A DNA stretch of 64,000 nt. It comes from Halomonas heilongjiangensis. GTDB lineage: Bacteria; Pseudomonadota; Gammaproteobacteria; Pseudomonadales; Halomonadaceae. Both the position numbers and the translations under genes were made by a program. Location of the stretch: assembly GCF_002879645.1 (NCBI RefSeq), contig NZ_PNRE01000038.1, positions 1 to 64,000 on the forward strand, written 5' to 3'. Below the pieces are notes generated by a model. That model was given only the letters and a program-made list of their open reading frames with translations. It had not been told where the DNA came from and searched no databases. Positions 1 to 8,627 of this stretch are shown here, piece after piece (the stretch's first letter is position 1; every line of letters begins with the position of its first letter).

Positions 1-40
1 GCCTTGGCAAGGCGATGCTCTACCACTGAGCTATTCCCGC
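1..40 (-). tRNA. tRNA-Gly (GCC), cut by window edge
   Basis: The reverse strand reads as the 5' part of a tRNA: acceptor 5' strand GCGGGAA, a D-arm with AGCTCAGTGGTAGAGC and an anticodon loop around TTGCCAA, giving anticodon GCC. The variable loop, T arm and 3' end lie outside the window. It follows tRNA-Glu by 23 bases on the same strand, so the two are probably one transcript from the promoter near 169-197. Confidence 0.85.
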
Positions 41-63
41 ACTCCGGCACCTGATGAGTCGAG

Positions 64-139
64 TGGCGTCCCATAGGGGGTTCGAACCCCTGTTCCCGCC
101 GTGAAAGGGCGGTGTCCTGGACCACTAGACGAATGGGAC
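64..139 (-). tRNA. tRNA-Glu (TTC)
   Basis: The reverse strand is a complete 76-nt tRNA with encoded CCA. The acceptor GTCCCAT pairs with ATGGGAC, the anticodon loop CTTTCAC gives anticodon TTC, and the T loop is GGTTCGAACC. It is the promoter-proximal gene of a tRNA-Glu/tRNA-Gly pair. Confidence 0.95.
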
Positions 140-168
140 ACATGTCTCGGCTCGTCGAGGTGGCGCGT

Positions 169-197
169 ATGTTACTGAGCACCCTGAAAGCTGTCAA
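169..197 (-). promoter_or_regulatory. sigma70 promoter of the tRNA-Glu/tRNA-Gly operon
   Basis: On the reverse strand TTGACA (192-197) lies exactly 17 bases before TAACAT (169-174), and transcription would start about 20-25 bases before tRNA-Glu. The bases after the -10 are GC-rich (ACGCGCCACC), the kind of discriminator associated with stringent control of stable RNA. The hexamers are seen; the stringent control is inference. Confidence 0.75.
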
Positions 198-281
198 GCC
201 TGGTGCCGGCCGTCGTTGAACGGGCGTGACCGAAGACGGAAATCCCCTGGCATGGCGGTGGGTAGATGGTGCCACAATGTA

Positions 282-305
282 GGCATCGGCCCGGTGGCCG
301 ATGCC
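282..305 (+). other. hairpin in the msrB leader
   Basis: A perfect 10-bp stem (282-291 with 296-305) and a CGGT loop lie about 30 bases before the msrB start. No T-run follows, so it is not a standard terminator. It could stabilise or regulate the leader; no function can be assigned. Confidence 0.4.
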
Positions 306-336
306 GCCCCTGACAGGCCAGACCAGGAGAGACGTC

Positions 337-738
337 ATGCGAAGGAAGATCGAGAAGAGTGACGCCGAGTGGCGTGCGCAGCTGACACCCGAGCAGTACC
401 ACGTGACCCGCGAGAAAGGCACCGAGCGCCCCTTCAGCGGAGACCACCGGGTCACCGACGAGCACGGCATCTACCACTGCGTCTGCTGTAACGCCCCGCT
501 GTTCGAGAACGAGCACAAGTTCGATGCCGGCTGCGGCTGGCCCAGCTTCGACCGCCCCCTGGTATCGGGCTGCGTCGAGGAGCACCCCGACACCACCCAG
601 GGCATGCAGCGCACCGAGGTGACCTGCGCCCGGTGCAACGCCCACCTGGGCCATGTCTTCCCCGACGGCCCGGCCGAGACCACCGGACTGCGCTACTGCA
701 TCAACTCGGTGGCGATCCAGTTCCATGCCGGCGAGTAG
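337..738 (+). CDS. msrB: peptide-methionine (R)-S-oxide reductase MsrB
   Basis: The 133-residue cytoplasmic MsrB reduces the R epimer of methionine sulfoxide in proteins with thioredoxin as electron source. Two zinc-binding CxxC pairs are visible (C48/C51 and C97/C100). The catalytic cysteine is C121 in RYCINS, and C66 in GCGWPSF is a likely resolving cysteine. The start is ATG at 337, 11 bases after AGGAGA; an in-frame ATG at 301 lies inside a hairpin and has no ribosome site. The gene is monocistronic, with a terminator directly downstream. The S-specific partner msrA, with a signal peptide, is at 50604. Confidence 0.93.
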   Translation: MRRKIEKSDAEWRAQLTPEQYHVTREKGTERPFSGDHRVTDEHGIYHCVCCNAPLFENEHKFDAGCGWPSFDRPLVSGCVEEHPDTTQGMQRTEVTCARCNAHLGHVFPDGPAETTGLRYCINSVAIQFHAGE

Positions 739-759
739 GCGACTGGCCTGACCTGAAAC

Positions 760-791
760 GGGCGACCGTCTGGTATGATGGTCGCCCTTTT
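760..791 (+). terminator. rho-independent terminator after msrB
   Basis: GGGCGACC (760-767) pairs with GGTCGCCC (780-787), followed by TTTT. The 12-base loop contains TGGTATGAT, an extended -10 match, so the loop may also hold the start of the next transcript. Confidence 0.75.
770..778 (+). promoter_or_regulatory. extended -10 element (candidate promoter for the RbgA-type gene)
   Basis: TGGTATGAT matches the extended -10 consensus TGnTATAAT at all but one position, and lies about 40 bases before the ATG at 820. No good -35 is visible 16-18 bases upstream, as is usual for extended -10 promoters. It sits in the loop of the msrB terminator. The role is inferred. Confidence 0.35.
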
Positions 792-819
792 CATTTTCAG
801 GCTCGCAGGAGTGGCTCCG

Positions 820-1791
820 ATGCTCGGCTGGTACCCGGGACACATGAACAAGGCGCGCCGGCAGATCACCGAGGCGCTGCCGGAGATCGACGTGGTGATC
901 GAGGTCCTCGACGCCCGGCTGCCCTACTCCAGCGCCAACCCCATGCTCGCCGAGCTGACCCGCCACAAGCCGGTGCTGAAGGTGCTCTCCCGCGCCGACC
1001 TGGCCGACCCCGAGCGCACCCGCGAGTGGACCGCCCACTTCGATGCCCAGGCCGATACCCGGGCCCTGCCGGTGACCACCACCAACGCCCGGGAGCTCAA
1101 GCGCATCCCCAGGCTGTGCCACGAACTGGCGGGGCAGGTGCGCGTCGATCGCGACGTGCGGGTGATGGTCATGGGCATCCCCAACGTCGGCAAGTCGACC
1201 CTGATCAACGGCCTGGCCGGGCGCACCATCGCCAAGACCGGCAACGAGCCGGCGGTGACCAAGCGCCAGCAGAAGGTGCGCATCGCCGGCCGGGTGGCGC
1301 TGATCGACACCCCCGGGGTGCTGTGGCCCAAGATCGAGGACCAGGCCAGCGCCTACCGCCTGGCCGCCAGCGGCGCCATTCGCGACACCGCCATCGACTA
1401 TGTGGACGTGGCCGTGGTCACCGCCGCCGAACTCGCGCGGCGCTATCCCGAGGCGCTCAAGGCGCGCTACAAGCTCAAGGCGCTGCCGGCCTATACGCCC
1501 AACCCCGAGGCCGAGCGTGTCGAGGCCGACGGCCCGGCGCGCGTCGACCTGCTGGCGCTGGCCGGCTTCGACGGCCATGCGATACTGGCCGAGATCGCCG
1601 CCCGGCGCGGCGGCCTGCGCCCCGGTGGCGAGGTCGACCTGCACCGCGGCGCCGAAGTGCTGCTGCACGAGCTGCGCGACGGCAAGCTCGGCCGGCTGAC
1701 CCTGGAGACCCCGGCGGATATCACCGCCGAACCGGAAGACGAGCCGGCCGGCGTCGAGGAGGATGGCCCCCGGCCCGGCAACCCCGCATAA
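820..1791 (+). CDS. ribosome biogenesis GTPase, RbgA/YlqF family
   Basis: The 323-residue protein is a circularly permuted GTPase of the YlqF/RbgA family, which acts late in 50S subunit assembly. The motif order is permuted as expected: the G4 position comes first (residues 57-60), then G1 GIPNVGKS (119-126), a G2 threonine near 147 and G3 DTPG (163-166). The N-terminal WYPGHM signature is present. G4 reads SRAD where the family normally has NKxD, so guanine recognition may be altered. The start is ATG at 820 after AGGAG; upstream in-frame codons overlap the terminator and are unlikely. The C-terminal tail after residue 300 is acidic and low in complexity. Confidence 0.87.
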   Translation: MLGWYPGHMNKARRQITEALPEIDVVIEVLDARLPYSSANPMLAELTRHKPVLKVLSRADLADPERTREWTAHFDAQADTRALPVTTTNARELKRIPRLCHELAGQVRVDRDVRVMVMGIPNVGKSTLINGLAGRTIAKTGNEPAVTKRQQKVRIAGRVALIDTPGVLWPKIEDQASAYRLAASGAIRDTAIDYVDVAVVTAAELARRYPEALKARYKLKALPAYTPNPEAERVEADGPARVDLLALAGFDGHAILAEIAARRGGLRPGGEVDLHRGAEVLLHELRDGKLGRLTLETPADITAEPEDEPAGVEEDGPRPGNPA

Positions 1792-1835
1792 TCACACGCT
1801 CGCACCCGCCATTGCCTGCATGGACACTGGAAGAC

Positions 1836-3065
1836 ATGGACACCACCCCGATCCGGAAATCGCACAAGCTGCACAACGTCTGCTACGACATCCGCGGCCC
1901 GGTGCTCGACCACGCCAAGCGCCTGGAAGAGGAAGGCCAGCGCATCCTCAAGCTGAACATCGGCAACCCCGCCCCGTTCGGCTTCGAGGCCCCGGAGGAG
2001 ATCCTCCAGGACGTGATGCGTAACCTGCCCACCGCCCAGGGCTACTGCGATTCCAAGGGGCTCTACTCGGCGCGCAAGGCGATCATGCAGGAGTGCCAGC
2101 GCAAGAACATACCCAACGTCGGCATCGAGGATATCTACATCGGCAACGGCGTCTCCGAGCTGATCGTGATGACCATGCAGGCACTGCTCAACGACGGCGA
2201 CGAGGTGCTGATCCCGGCCCCCGACTACCCGCTGTGGACCGCCGCCGCCAACCTCTCCGGCGGCCACGCCGTGCACTACCTGTGCGACGAGCAGGCCGAC
2301 TGGGCGCCGGACCTCGCCGACATCCGCGCCAAGGTGACCGCCCACACCCGGGCCATCGTGATCATCAATCCCAACAACCCCACCGGTGCCGTCTATGCGC
2401 CGGAGGTGGTGAGCGAGCTGCTGGATATCGCCCGCGAGCACGACCTGGTGGTGTTCTCCGACGAGATCTACGACAAGATCCTCTACGATGACGTCGAACA
2501 CGTCTCCACCGGGGCGCTGGCCTCGGAGGACCAACTGGTGGTGACCATGAACGGGCTCTCCAAGAGCTACCGCTGTGCCGGCTTCCGCTCCGGCTGGATG
2601 ATCCTGTCGGGGCATATCGCCAAGCAGCGCGCCGCCGACTTCATCCAGGGGTTGACCATGCTCGCCTCGATGCGCCTGTGCGCCAACGTACCGGCCCAGC
2701 ACGCCATCCAGACGGCACTCGGCGGCTACCAGTCGATCAACGACCTGATCCTGCCCGGCGGGCGCCTGCTGGCCCAGCGCGACATCACCTTCGAGAAGCT
2801 CAACGCCATTCCCGGGGTCTCCTGCGTCAAGCCGAAGGGCGCGCTCTACGCCTTCCCACGGCTCGACCCCAAGGTGTTCAACATCCGCGACGACCAGCAA
2901 CTGGTGCTCGACCTGCTGCTGCAGGAGAAGATCCTGCTGGTCCAGGGCACCGCCTTCAACTGGCCGGACCCCGACCACGTGCGCATCGTCACCCTGCCCT
3001 GGGCCGACCAGCTCGAGGATGCCTTGGACCGTTTCGCCCGCTTCCTGTCGCGCTACCGTCAGTGA
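1836..3065 (+). CDS. alaA: alanine-synthesising aminotransferase, AlaA family
   Basis: The 409-residue class I PLP aminotransferase closely resembles AlaA (YfbQ), which makes alanine from pyruvate using glutamate. The PLP lysine is K243 in LSKSYRCAGFRSGW. NPNNPTG (179-185) and SDEIYD (208-213) are the usual cofactor-contact motifs, and GNGVSE (103-108) is the phosphate-cup region. The open frame runs far upstream only because of high GC. The ATG at 1836 follows GGAAG and matches the family's N terminus. It lies 44 bases after the RbgA-type gene and may be cotranscribed with it. No terminator is seen downstream, before the htpX promoter. Confidence 0.9.
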   Translation: MDTTPIRKSHKLHNVCYDIRGPVLDHAKRLEEEGQRILKLNIGNPAPFGFEAPEEILQDVMRNLPTAQGYCDSKGLYSARKAIMQECQRKNIPNVGIEDIYIGNGVSELIVMTMQALLNDGDEVLIPAPDYPLWTAAANLSGGHAVHYLCDEQADWAPDLADIRAKVTAHTRAIVIINPNNPTGAVYAPEVVSELLDIAREHDLVVFSDEIYDKILYDDVEHVSTGALASEDQLVVTMNGLSKSYRCAGFRSGWMILSGHIAKQRAADFIQGLTMLASMRLCANVPAQHAIQTALGGYQSINDLILPGGRLLAQRDITFEKLNAIPGVSCVKPKGALYAFPRLDPKVFNIRDDQQLVLDLLLQEKILLVQGTAFNWPDPDHVRIVTLPWADQLEDALDRFARFLSRYRQ

Positions 3066-3092
3066 ACGCGACAGGCCATCGCCTGTGCCGCG

Positions 3093-3120
3093 CTTGAAAC
3101 CCGACGACCGAGCCCGTATC
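3093..3120 (+). promoter_or_regulatory. sigma32-like heat-shock promoter of htpX
   Basis: CTTGAAA (3093-3099), 13 bases, then CCCGTATC (3113-3120) matches the sigma32 pattern CTTGAAA-N11-16-CCCCATnT. It lies about 70 bases before htpX, a heat-shock gene in Escherichia coli. The same bases also read as TTGAAA-N17-TATCTA for sigma70, so both holoenzymes could use it. Confidence 0.6.
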
Positions 3121-3190
3121 TAAGCAACAGCTTCTGGACGCCGCCCGCGGGCGACACCTCCCCCTTGACGACTGATGGAGAACCCACCCC

Positions 3191-4096
3191 ATGATGCGAA
3201 TCCTGCTCTTCCTGGGCACCAACCTGGCAGTGATACTCGTCGCCAGCATCACCCTGCGCCTGCTGGGGGTCGAGGGCTACCTGCGCGGCCAGGGCATGAA
3301 TTTCAACGCCCTGCTGATCTTCTGCTTCGTGTTCGGCATGGCCGGCTCCATGGTCTCGCTGTTCATCTCCAAGTGGATGGCCAAGCGCGCCACCGGCACC
3401 ATGGTGATCGAGACGCCCTCCAATGCCACCGAGAAGTGGCTGCTCGACACCGTGGCGGAACTCGCCCGTGATGCCGGCATCAAGACCCCCGAGGTGGGTA
3501 TCTTCCCCGCCCAGCAATCCAACGCCTTCGCCACCGGCTGGAACAAGGACGACGCCCTGGTGGCGGTCTCGGCCGGCCTGCTCAACCGCATGCGCCCGGA
3601 AGAGGTACGCGCGGTGCTGGCCCACGAGATCGGCCACGTGGCCAACGGCGACATGGTCACCCTGGCGCTGATCCAGGGCGTGGTGAACACCTTCGTGATG
3701 TTCTTCGCGCGGGTGGTCGCTCATCTGGTCGACAACTTCCTGCGCAGCCGCAGCGATGGCGCCGGCGGGCTCGGTTTCATGGGCTACTTCGCGGTGGTGA
3801 TCGTCGCCGAGATCGTCTTCGGCATCGTCGCCTCGGCCATCGTCGCCTGGTTCTCGCGCTTCCGCGAATACCGCGCCGACGCCGCCGGCGCGAAGCTCGC
3901 CGGCTCGGGTGCCATGATCAACGCCCTGGCACGCCTCAAGGCCGAGACCGAGATGCCCGACCAGATGCCGGACACCCTGACGGCCTTCGCCATCACCACC
4001 GGCCAGACGCGCAAGATCATGGAGCGGCTCTTCGCCAGCCACCCTCCCCTGGATGACCGCATCCGGGCGCTGAAGGAAGCGGCCTATCGGCAGTGA
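3191..4096 (+). CDS. htpX: membrane zinc metalloprotease HtpX
   Basis: The 301-residue inner-membrane M48 protease helps degrade misfolded membrane proteins alongside FtsH. The zinc site is HEIGH (H145, E146, H149), with a third ligand in the REYRAD segment near E226. Hydrophobic segments lie at about 4-25 and 38-60 before the catalytic domain, and at about 155-180 and 195-220 after it, as in the family. Two adjacent ATGs (3191, 3194) could both start the protein. A sigma32-like promoter precedes it and a hairpin terminator follows at 4117. Length and motifs are normal. Confidence 0.95.
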   Translation: MMRILLFLGTNLAVILVASITLRLLGVEGYLRGQGMNFNALLIFCFVFGMAGSMVSLFISKWMAKRATGTMVIETPSNATEKWLLDTVAELARDAGIKTPEVGIFPAQQSNAFATGWNKDDALVAVSAGLLNRMRPEEVRAVLAHEIGHVANGDMVTLALIQGVVNTFVMFFARVVAHLVDNFLRSRSDGAGGLGFMGYFAVVIVAEIVFGIVASAIVAWFSRFREYRADAAGAKLAGSGAMINALARLKAETEMPDQMPDTLTAFAITTGQTRKIMERLFASHPPLDDRIRALKEAAYRQ

Positions 4097-4116
4097 CGCC
4101 CGCCCACGACGAGGCC

Positions 4117-4150
4117 TCGGGCCCGCCAATCCGGTGGGCCCGATCCCTTT
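4117..4150 (+). terminator. hairpin terminator after htpX
   Basis: TCGGGCCCGCC (4117-4127) pairs with GGTGGGCCCGA (4133-4143), with one G-T pair and an AATCC loop, followed by TCCCTTT. The T-run is interrupted, so it is a moderate terminator. Confidence 0.5.
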
Positions 4151-4232
4151 CGGCCACCCACCCGGCGAGCGTTGACGCCCAGGTGCGTGAGCCACCTTAT
4201 ACTAGGTGTTCCCCCCAGCCACGGACGACACA

Positions 4233-4736
4233 ATGCGCCAGCTCCTCTTGATCGTCTCGCTACTGCCCTGGCTCGCAGCCGGCCCGGCAGTGGCACTGGA
4301 AGCCCCCCAGGGGCCGGTCCTGCTGACCGTGACCGGCCACATCGCGCACACCAACGCCGGCGATGAAGCCCACTTCGACCGTGAGATGCTGCTGGCCCTG
4401 CCCCAGCGCGTCACCACCACCCAGACCCCCTGGCACGACGAGACCGTCACCTTCTCCGGGCCCCTCGGCCGTGCGCTGCTGGACGCCGTGGGGGCTGAGG
4501 GCGAGATGCTGCGGATCACGGCGCTTAACGACTACGCCGCCAGCGTACCGGTGCAGGACCTGATGGAACATGACGTCATCCTGGCCATGTTCATGAACGG
4601 GGAGCCGCTCAGGGTCAGGGACCAGGGACCGCTGTTCGTCATCTACCCCTTCGACGAACACCCCCACCTGCTCACCGAAGGGGTCATGGCCCGCTCGGTA
4701 TGGCAGGTCAACCGCATCGACGTACGGCGCGACTGA
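4233..4736 (+). CDS. secreted sulfite-oxidase-fold-like protein (PruR-like candidate)
   Basis: The 167-residue protein has a signal peptide (hydrophobic residues 4-16, AVA near 19-21), so the mature protein should be periplasmic. The rest resembles the molybdopterin-binding domain of sulfite-oxidase/YedY proteins (VTVTGHI near 31-37, [14 protein letters not shown] at 74-87, the [10 protein letters not shown] segment at 132-141). It contains no cysteine at all, so it cannot provide the molybdenum-coordinating cysteine of the enzymes. The stop is only 4 bases before the hybrid kinase at 4741, so the two are one operon. By analogy with PruR of Agrobacterium, a ligand-binding role for the kinase is inferred. 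The start is ATG at 4233, before the hydrophobic stretch; the ribosome site is weak. Confidence 0.65.
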   Translation: MRQLLLIVSLLPWLAAGPAVALEAPQGPVLLTVTGHIAHTNAGDEAHFDREMLLALPQRVTTTQTPWHDETVTFSGPLGRALLDAVGAEGEMLRITALNDYAASVPVQDLMEHDVILAMFMNGEPLRVRDQGPLFVIYPFDEHPHLLTEGVMARSVWQVNRIDVRRD

Positions 4737-4740
4737 CCCC

Positions 4741-7011
4741 ATGAGCCGGCTTCTACCCGCCAGCATGCTGCGATACAGGATCGCGACCTTTGCCGCCATC
4801 CTGCTGTTTCTCTCCGCCCTGGTCACGGCCGGGGCCGTCCACCAGCGGCAGCAGCAAATCGAGAACAAGATGCTCGGGAACCTGACCTGGGCGACCTACC
4901 AGTTCGACCGGGAGGTGCGCGATCTGAGGTTGGCCCTGAGCGACATCCCCGACGCGCGGGGCGAGGACCTGCAGCTTCGCTACGAGATTCTCGTCAGCCG
5001 CGCCAACCTCTTCGGTCAGGGCGAGCTTCGTCAAGCGATAGCCGGCACCCCCCTGACCGAAGGCCTGCAAGCCGCCAACCAACATATCCAGGCCCTGGCC
5101 CCCCTCCTCGCGACCATCACCACCGGAGAACAGCCACTCGACAGCCAGCAGCGCCAGCGGATAGGCGCACGACTCGTCGAGCTCCAGCAGATCACCTCGG
5201 CCCTGCTGCTCGATACCAACACCTATGCCGGCAGGCTGCGCACCGCCGAACGCAACGGCCTGCTGAAGCTCTACGGCGTGATGCTCACCCTGACCTTGCT
5301 GCTGCTGCTCTCCGGCATCGTGCTGGTGGTCTCGCTGATCCGAGAGGGCCGCGAGCATGCCCACAAGACGCGCATGCTGGAGAACCAGGCCCGCGAACTG
5401 GACGACACAGCGAGCCGGGCCGAGCAGGCCAGCCAGGCGAAATCGGAGTTCATGGCAGTGATGAGCCATGAAATCCGTACGCCGCTCAATGGCGTGGCGG
5501 GCGTCGCCGACCTGCTGACCGATGAGCCGCAGAGCGAACGCGGACGGGTACTCATCGCGTCACTCAACGATAGCGTCCTGAGCCTGCAGGCCGTCATCAA
5601 CGACGTGATCGACTACACGAAGTTCGAAGCCGGTTCCCTCGACCTGGAGACCGAGCCCTTCGACATTCGCGCCTTCATCGAGCAACTCTGTCGCGGCTAC
5701 CGGCTGCGCAGCGAGAAGCACGCCATCCGCTTCCGCTGTCGGGTGGAGGACGACGTGCCCGCCTACCTCGAAGGCGACATCAACCGCCTGCGCCAGATCT
5801 TGATGAATCTGCTGAACAATGCCTTCAAGTTCACCGATGAAGGCAGCGTCAGCCTGACGGTGGCACTCGCCGACGCGGATGGCATCCGCTTTTCGGTGGA
5901 AGACTCCGGCTGCGGTATCCCGGAAGACCGCCAGGAGGCGCTGTTCAAGCCGTTCTCCCAGGTCGACAGCTCCATCGCACGCCGCCATGGGGGCTCCGGC
6001 CTGGGGCTGGCCATCTGTGATCGGCTGGTGGCGGCCATGAAGGGCCGCATCGGGGTCGAGAGCCATCCGCATCGGGGCAGCCACTTCTGGTTCGAAGTGC
6101 CCCTTCCCGCTGCCGATGCCATCCCCCTGGTCTCGAGCCTTGCCACCTGTGCCGTCCGGGAGCTACCGCCGCTGCCCCGTGGTCGCGTGCTCGTGGTCGA
6201 GGATCAGGTCATCAATCGCGATATCGTCTGCGCCATGCTCGAGAGCCTGGGACAGACCGTCCTGTTGGCGGAAAATGGCGAACAGGCCCTGGCCATGCTG
6301 TCACGACAGGGCGTCGACCTGGTCTTCATGGACATGCAGATGCCGGTGATGGACGGCGTGACCACCACCCGGTGCTGGCGCGAGCGGGAAAGCCGTCTCT
6401 CGGCGACACGCCTGCCCATCGTCGCCATAACGGCGAACGTGATGCCCGTCGACAGGCAACGCTGCATGGACGCCGGCATGGATGAGGTGATCTGCAAACC
6501 CTTCACCCGCCACGACCTCTACAGGGTGCTGGCCCACTACCTGAACGCCTCCTCCGGCGCCGGCCCCTTGCCCTCGTCGCCACCCGGTGACGAAGCGGTC
6601 GGCGGCCAGACGAAAGACACGGTCCACACTCCGGCCGATGTCACCGCAGGCGGTGATCCACTGCTGGACCAGCGGGTGTTCGAGGAGCTGAGGGACTCAC
6701 TCGGCAGTCATGCCCTCGGCAAGCTCAACGCCCTGTTCCTGGACCTGCTGCCCGAGCAGCGACAATGCATGGCCCAAGGAATCGCCGAGCGAGATCGCCG
6801 CGCGCTCTTCGAAGCGGCTCACTCCCTGAAGGGCGCCGCCGCCTCCCTAGGCTGCGAGGCGCTCGCCCGGGCGTCCGCCAGGCTCGAGCGAGACGCCGGG
6901 CACGCCGACTTCGCCTCCCTCGGTGAAACCGTCAGCCGACTCGAACGCCTCGGGCATGCCACCGCCCGCGCCCTCGAATCCCGGCAACATGCCGGGGCCG
7001 GCGGCGACTGA
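4741..7011 (+). CDS. hybrid sensor histidine kinase with receiver and HPt domains
   Basis: The 756-residue protein has two membrane segments (about 12-33 and 178-200) around a roughly 145-residue periplasmic region. A short coiled linker follows, then HisKA with [10 protein letters not shown] (H243) and the ATPase domain (N-box around N356-N360, DSGCGIP at 388-394, [10 protein letters not shown] at 416-425). A receiver has acidic pair E487/D488, phospho-acceptor D531 and K586. An HPt domain carries AAHSLKGAA (H694). All relay residues are intact, so a His-Asp-His relay is expected, ending on an unlinked output regulator; none is nearby. The gene is cotranscribed with the secreted partner at 4233. 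No PAS or GGDEF domain is present. The ligand is unknown. Confidence 0.92.
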   Translation: MSRLLPASMLRYRIATFAAILLFLSALVTAGAVHQRQQQIENKMLGNLTWATYQFDREVRDLRLALSDIPDARGEDLQLRYEILVSRANLFGQGELRQAIAGTPLTEGLQAANQHIQALAPLLATITTGEQPLDSQQRQRIGARLVELQQITSALLLDTNTYAGRLRTAERNGLLKLYGVMLTLTLLLLLSGIVLVVSLIREGREHAHKTRMLENQARELDDTASRAEQASQAKSEFMAVMSHEIRTPLNGVAGVADLLTDEPQSERGRVLIASLNDSVLSLQAVINDVIDYTKFEAGSLDLETEPFDIRAFIEQLCRGYRLRSEKHAIRFRCRVEDDVPAYLEGDINRLRQILMNLLNNAFKFTDEGSVSLTVALADADGIRFSVEDSGCGIPEDRQEALFKPFSQVDSSIARRHGGSGLGLAICDRLVAAMKGRIGVESHPHRGSHFWFEVPLPAADAIPLVSSLATCAVRELPPLPRGRVLVVEDQVINRDIVCAMLESLGQTVLLAENGEQALAMLSRQGVDLVFMDMQMPVMDGVTTTRCWRERESRLSATRLPIVAITANVMPVDRQRCMDAGMDEVICKPFTRHDLYRVLAHYLNASSGAGPLPSSPPGDEAVGGQTKDTVHTPADVTAGGDPLLDQRVFEELRDSLGSHALGKLNALFLDLLPEQRQCMAQGIAERDRRALFEAAHSLKGAAASLGCEALARASARLERDAGHADFASLGETVSRLERLGHATARALESRQHAGAGGD

Positions 7012-7033
7012 CCCACCTCGGTCTCCCGGTCCC

Positions 7034-8197
7034 TCAGGCCGGCAGGTCACCGTGCTCGCAAGCGATGAAGCCGGCACCTTCCAGCAGGGAAGAGAGCCGA
7101 CGGGCCTCCTGTCGCAGCTCGACTTCCAGGGTCGCGAACTCGCGGCGCAGCGGGTAGCGGGCACGGCAGGCATCGAAGCCCCTGGCCATGCCCTGGCGGC
7201 GCGACTCGCGCAACAGGCTGTCGTGGTCACGGCGCACGTCGTGGACCGCCCGGACACACAGCCGCAGCGCCTCCTCGGCCTCCAGCCTCCCCTGCAGCAC
7301 CAGGCGCGATACCGACGGTGGCGGCAGCAGGTCGGCGAGCGTCACGCGTGCCGGCAGGCCGAGGTGCCGGGACAGCTCCCGGTAGACCTGGTGGGTGCCT
7401 CGCAACTTGCCGTCGAGGCTGTGGCCGGCGACATGCGGCGTGGCGATCGCCGCCAGGTCATGCAGCGCCGCATCGATGCCGGGCTCATGCTCCCAGACGT
7501 CGAGCACGGCGGTGATATCGCCCTGCCCGGCCAGCCGCTGGCGCAGTGCCTGGCCGTCGATGCAGCCGCCGCGGCCGGCATTGAGCACCACCGTTCCCGG
7601 CGCCAGCTCGGCGATCCGTTCGGCATCGAGCAGATGACGGGTGGCATGAGGGCCGTCGGTGACCAGGGGAGTATGCAGGCAGACAACATCACAGGCGTCG
7701 ATCAGCGCCGCCAGATCGACGAAACCCCGGGCCCCCTCCCGCTCCGCCCGGGGCGGATCGCAGGCCAGGCAGTCGATGCCCAGGGCCTCGAGCCGCCCGA
7801 GCAGCCTTCCGCCGACGTTACCGGCCCCGACGACGCCGATCCGGCGGTCGGCCAGCCGCCAGCCCTGGCACTCGGCCAGGGTCAGCAGGCTGCCGAGAAC
7901 GTAGTCGACCACCGCCTCGGCGTTGCAGCCGGGGGCACTGGCGAAGGCGATGCCGTGGCGCGCCAGGGCGGCCTGGTCGACATGGTCGGTGCCGATGGTG
8001 CAGGTGCCGACGAAACGCAGCCGCGAGGCTTCCTGGATCAGCGCCTCGTCGACCCGGGTGATCGAGCGCACCACCAGGGCATCGGCATCGCGCACGGCCC
8101 CGGCATCGATCTCGCGGCCCGGCAGCCGGACCACCTCGCCGAGCCCGCCAAAACAGGCGTCTGCGGCGGGTACATTGGCATCGACGAGGATTCTCAT
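7034..8197 (-). CDS. pdxB: erythronate-4-phosphate dehydrogenase PdxB
   Basis: The 387-residue NAD-dependent 2-hydroxyacid dehydrogenase oxidises 4-phosphoerythronate in pyridoxal-5'-phosphate synthesis. The N terminus MRILVDANVP is typical of PdxB. The Rossmann motif GVVGAGNVG lies near residues 134-142, VLNAGRGG is the active-site arginine region, and HVAGHS supplies the catalytic histidine. A C-terminal extension of about 100 residues after the catalytic domain matches the PdxB-specific dimerisation domain, which separates it from SerA-type enzymes. The start has AGGAG 9 bases upstream. The gene ends close to the end of the convergent kinase gene, with about 20 bases between stops. Confidence 0.93.
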   Translation of the reverse strand: MRILVDANVPAADACFGGLGEVVRLPGREIDAGAVRDADALVVRSITRVDEALIQEASRLRFVGTCTIGTDHVDQAALARHGIAFASAPGCNAEAVVDYVLGSLLTLAECQGWRLADRRIGVVGAGNVGGRLLGRLEALGIDCLACDPPRAEREGARGFVDLAALIDACDVVCLHTPLVTDGPHATRHLLDAERIAELAPGTVVLNAGRGGCIDGQALRQRLAGQGDITAVLDVWEHEPGIDAALHDLAAIATPHVAGHSLDGKLRGTHQVYRELSRHLGLPARVTLADLLPPPSVSRLVLQGRLEAEEALRLCVRAVHDVRRDHDSLLRESRRQGMARGFDACRARYPLRREFATLEVELRQEARRLSSLLEGAGFIACEHGDLPA

Positions 8198-8229
8198 GGC
8201 ATGTCTCCTGGCTCCCTGGATGGCACGAC

Positions 8230-8257
8230 TTGTTCGGGCGGCTCAAGGCCTTACAAT
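8230..8257 (+). promoter_or_regulatory. candidate sigma70 promoter for the WGR-like gene
   Basis: TTGTTC (8230-8235), a 16-base spacer, then TACAAT (8252-8257). The predicted start of transcription, near 8264, lies about 60 bases before the GTG at 8327. Found by eye only. Confidence 0.35.
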
Positions 8258-8326
8258 ACCTGCCTAGCCACCATATGACACTTGAGCGCTGCCGTGTGGC
8301 AGTGCCTCGCGCTTTCGGGAGTCGCC

Positions 8327-8608
8327 GTGATCGTCCGCTGGGAAACCGACCATGACTATGTGCTGGTACATGTCCACCAGGACATGTTCGGCGACTGGAT
8401 CTTCAGCCGTGCCTGGGGGCAGATCGGCACCCAGTTCGGGGGGCTCAAGCACCGTCTGGCCGACGACCACGCCCAGGCGATGATGTGGCTCGGCGACGAA
8501 GCCACCATCCAGGCTTCCCGCGGCTTCCGCAAGGTGCTGGAGGTGGAGGCCGAGTCCGCCGAGGGACGTGACGCCATCAGCCAGCTGTCACTGCTCGACA
8601 ACGCCTGA
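8327..8608 (+). CDS. small WGR-domain-like protein
   Basis: The 93-residue protein consists almost entirely of one WGR-like module: VRWETDHDYVLVHVHQD, then WIFSRAWGQIGTQFGG, then RGFRKV. In the family, the tryptophan-glycine-arginine core (here WGQ) binds nucleic acid or partner proteins. The preferred start is GTG at 8327 after GGGAG; a TTG at 8282 would add 15 residues but has no ribosome site. It is divergent from pdxB and convergent with the glutaredoxin-like gene, and stands alone. A stand-alone WGR domain has no assured function. It could be a DNA- or RNA-binding accessory protein, but that is inference. Confidence 0.6.
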   Translation: MIVRWETDHDYVLVHVHQDMFGDWIFSRAWGQIGTQFGGLKHRLADDHAQAMMWLGDEATIQASRGFRKVLEVEAESAEGRDAISQLSLLDNA

Positions 8609-8627
8609 GCCCCTCGTTCCGAGGCAC

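Noticed and set aside
172..1668. long open frame on the reverse strand over msrB and the GTPase gene
   Set aside because: High-GC codon structure produces open antisense frames; both forward genes have clear motifs and ribosome sites, and the reverse frame shows none.
633..1835. upstream in-frame extension of alaA
   Set aside because: The first 400 codons read through the GTPase gene with arginine-proline-rich sequence; the true start is 1836.
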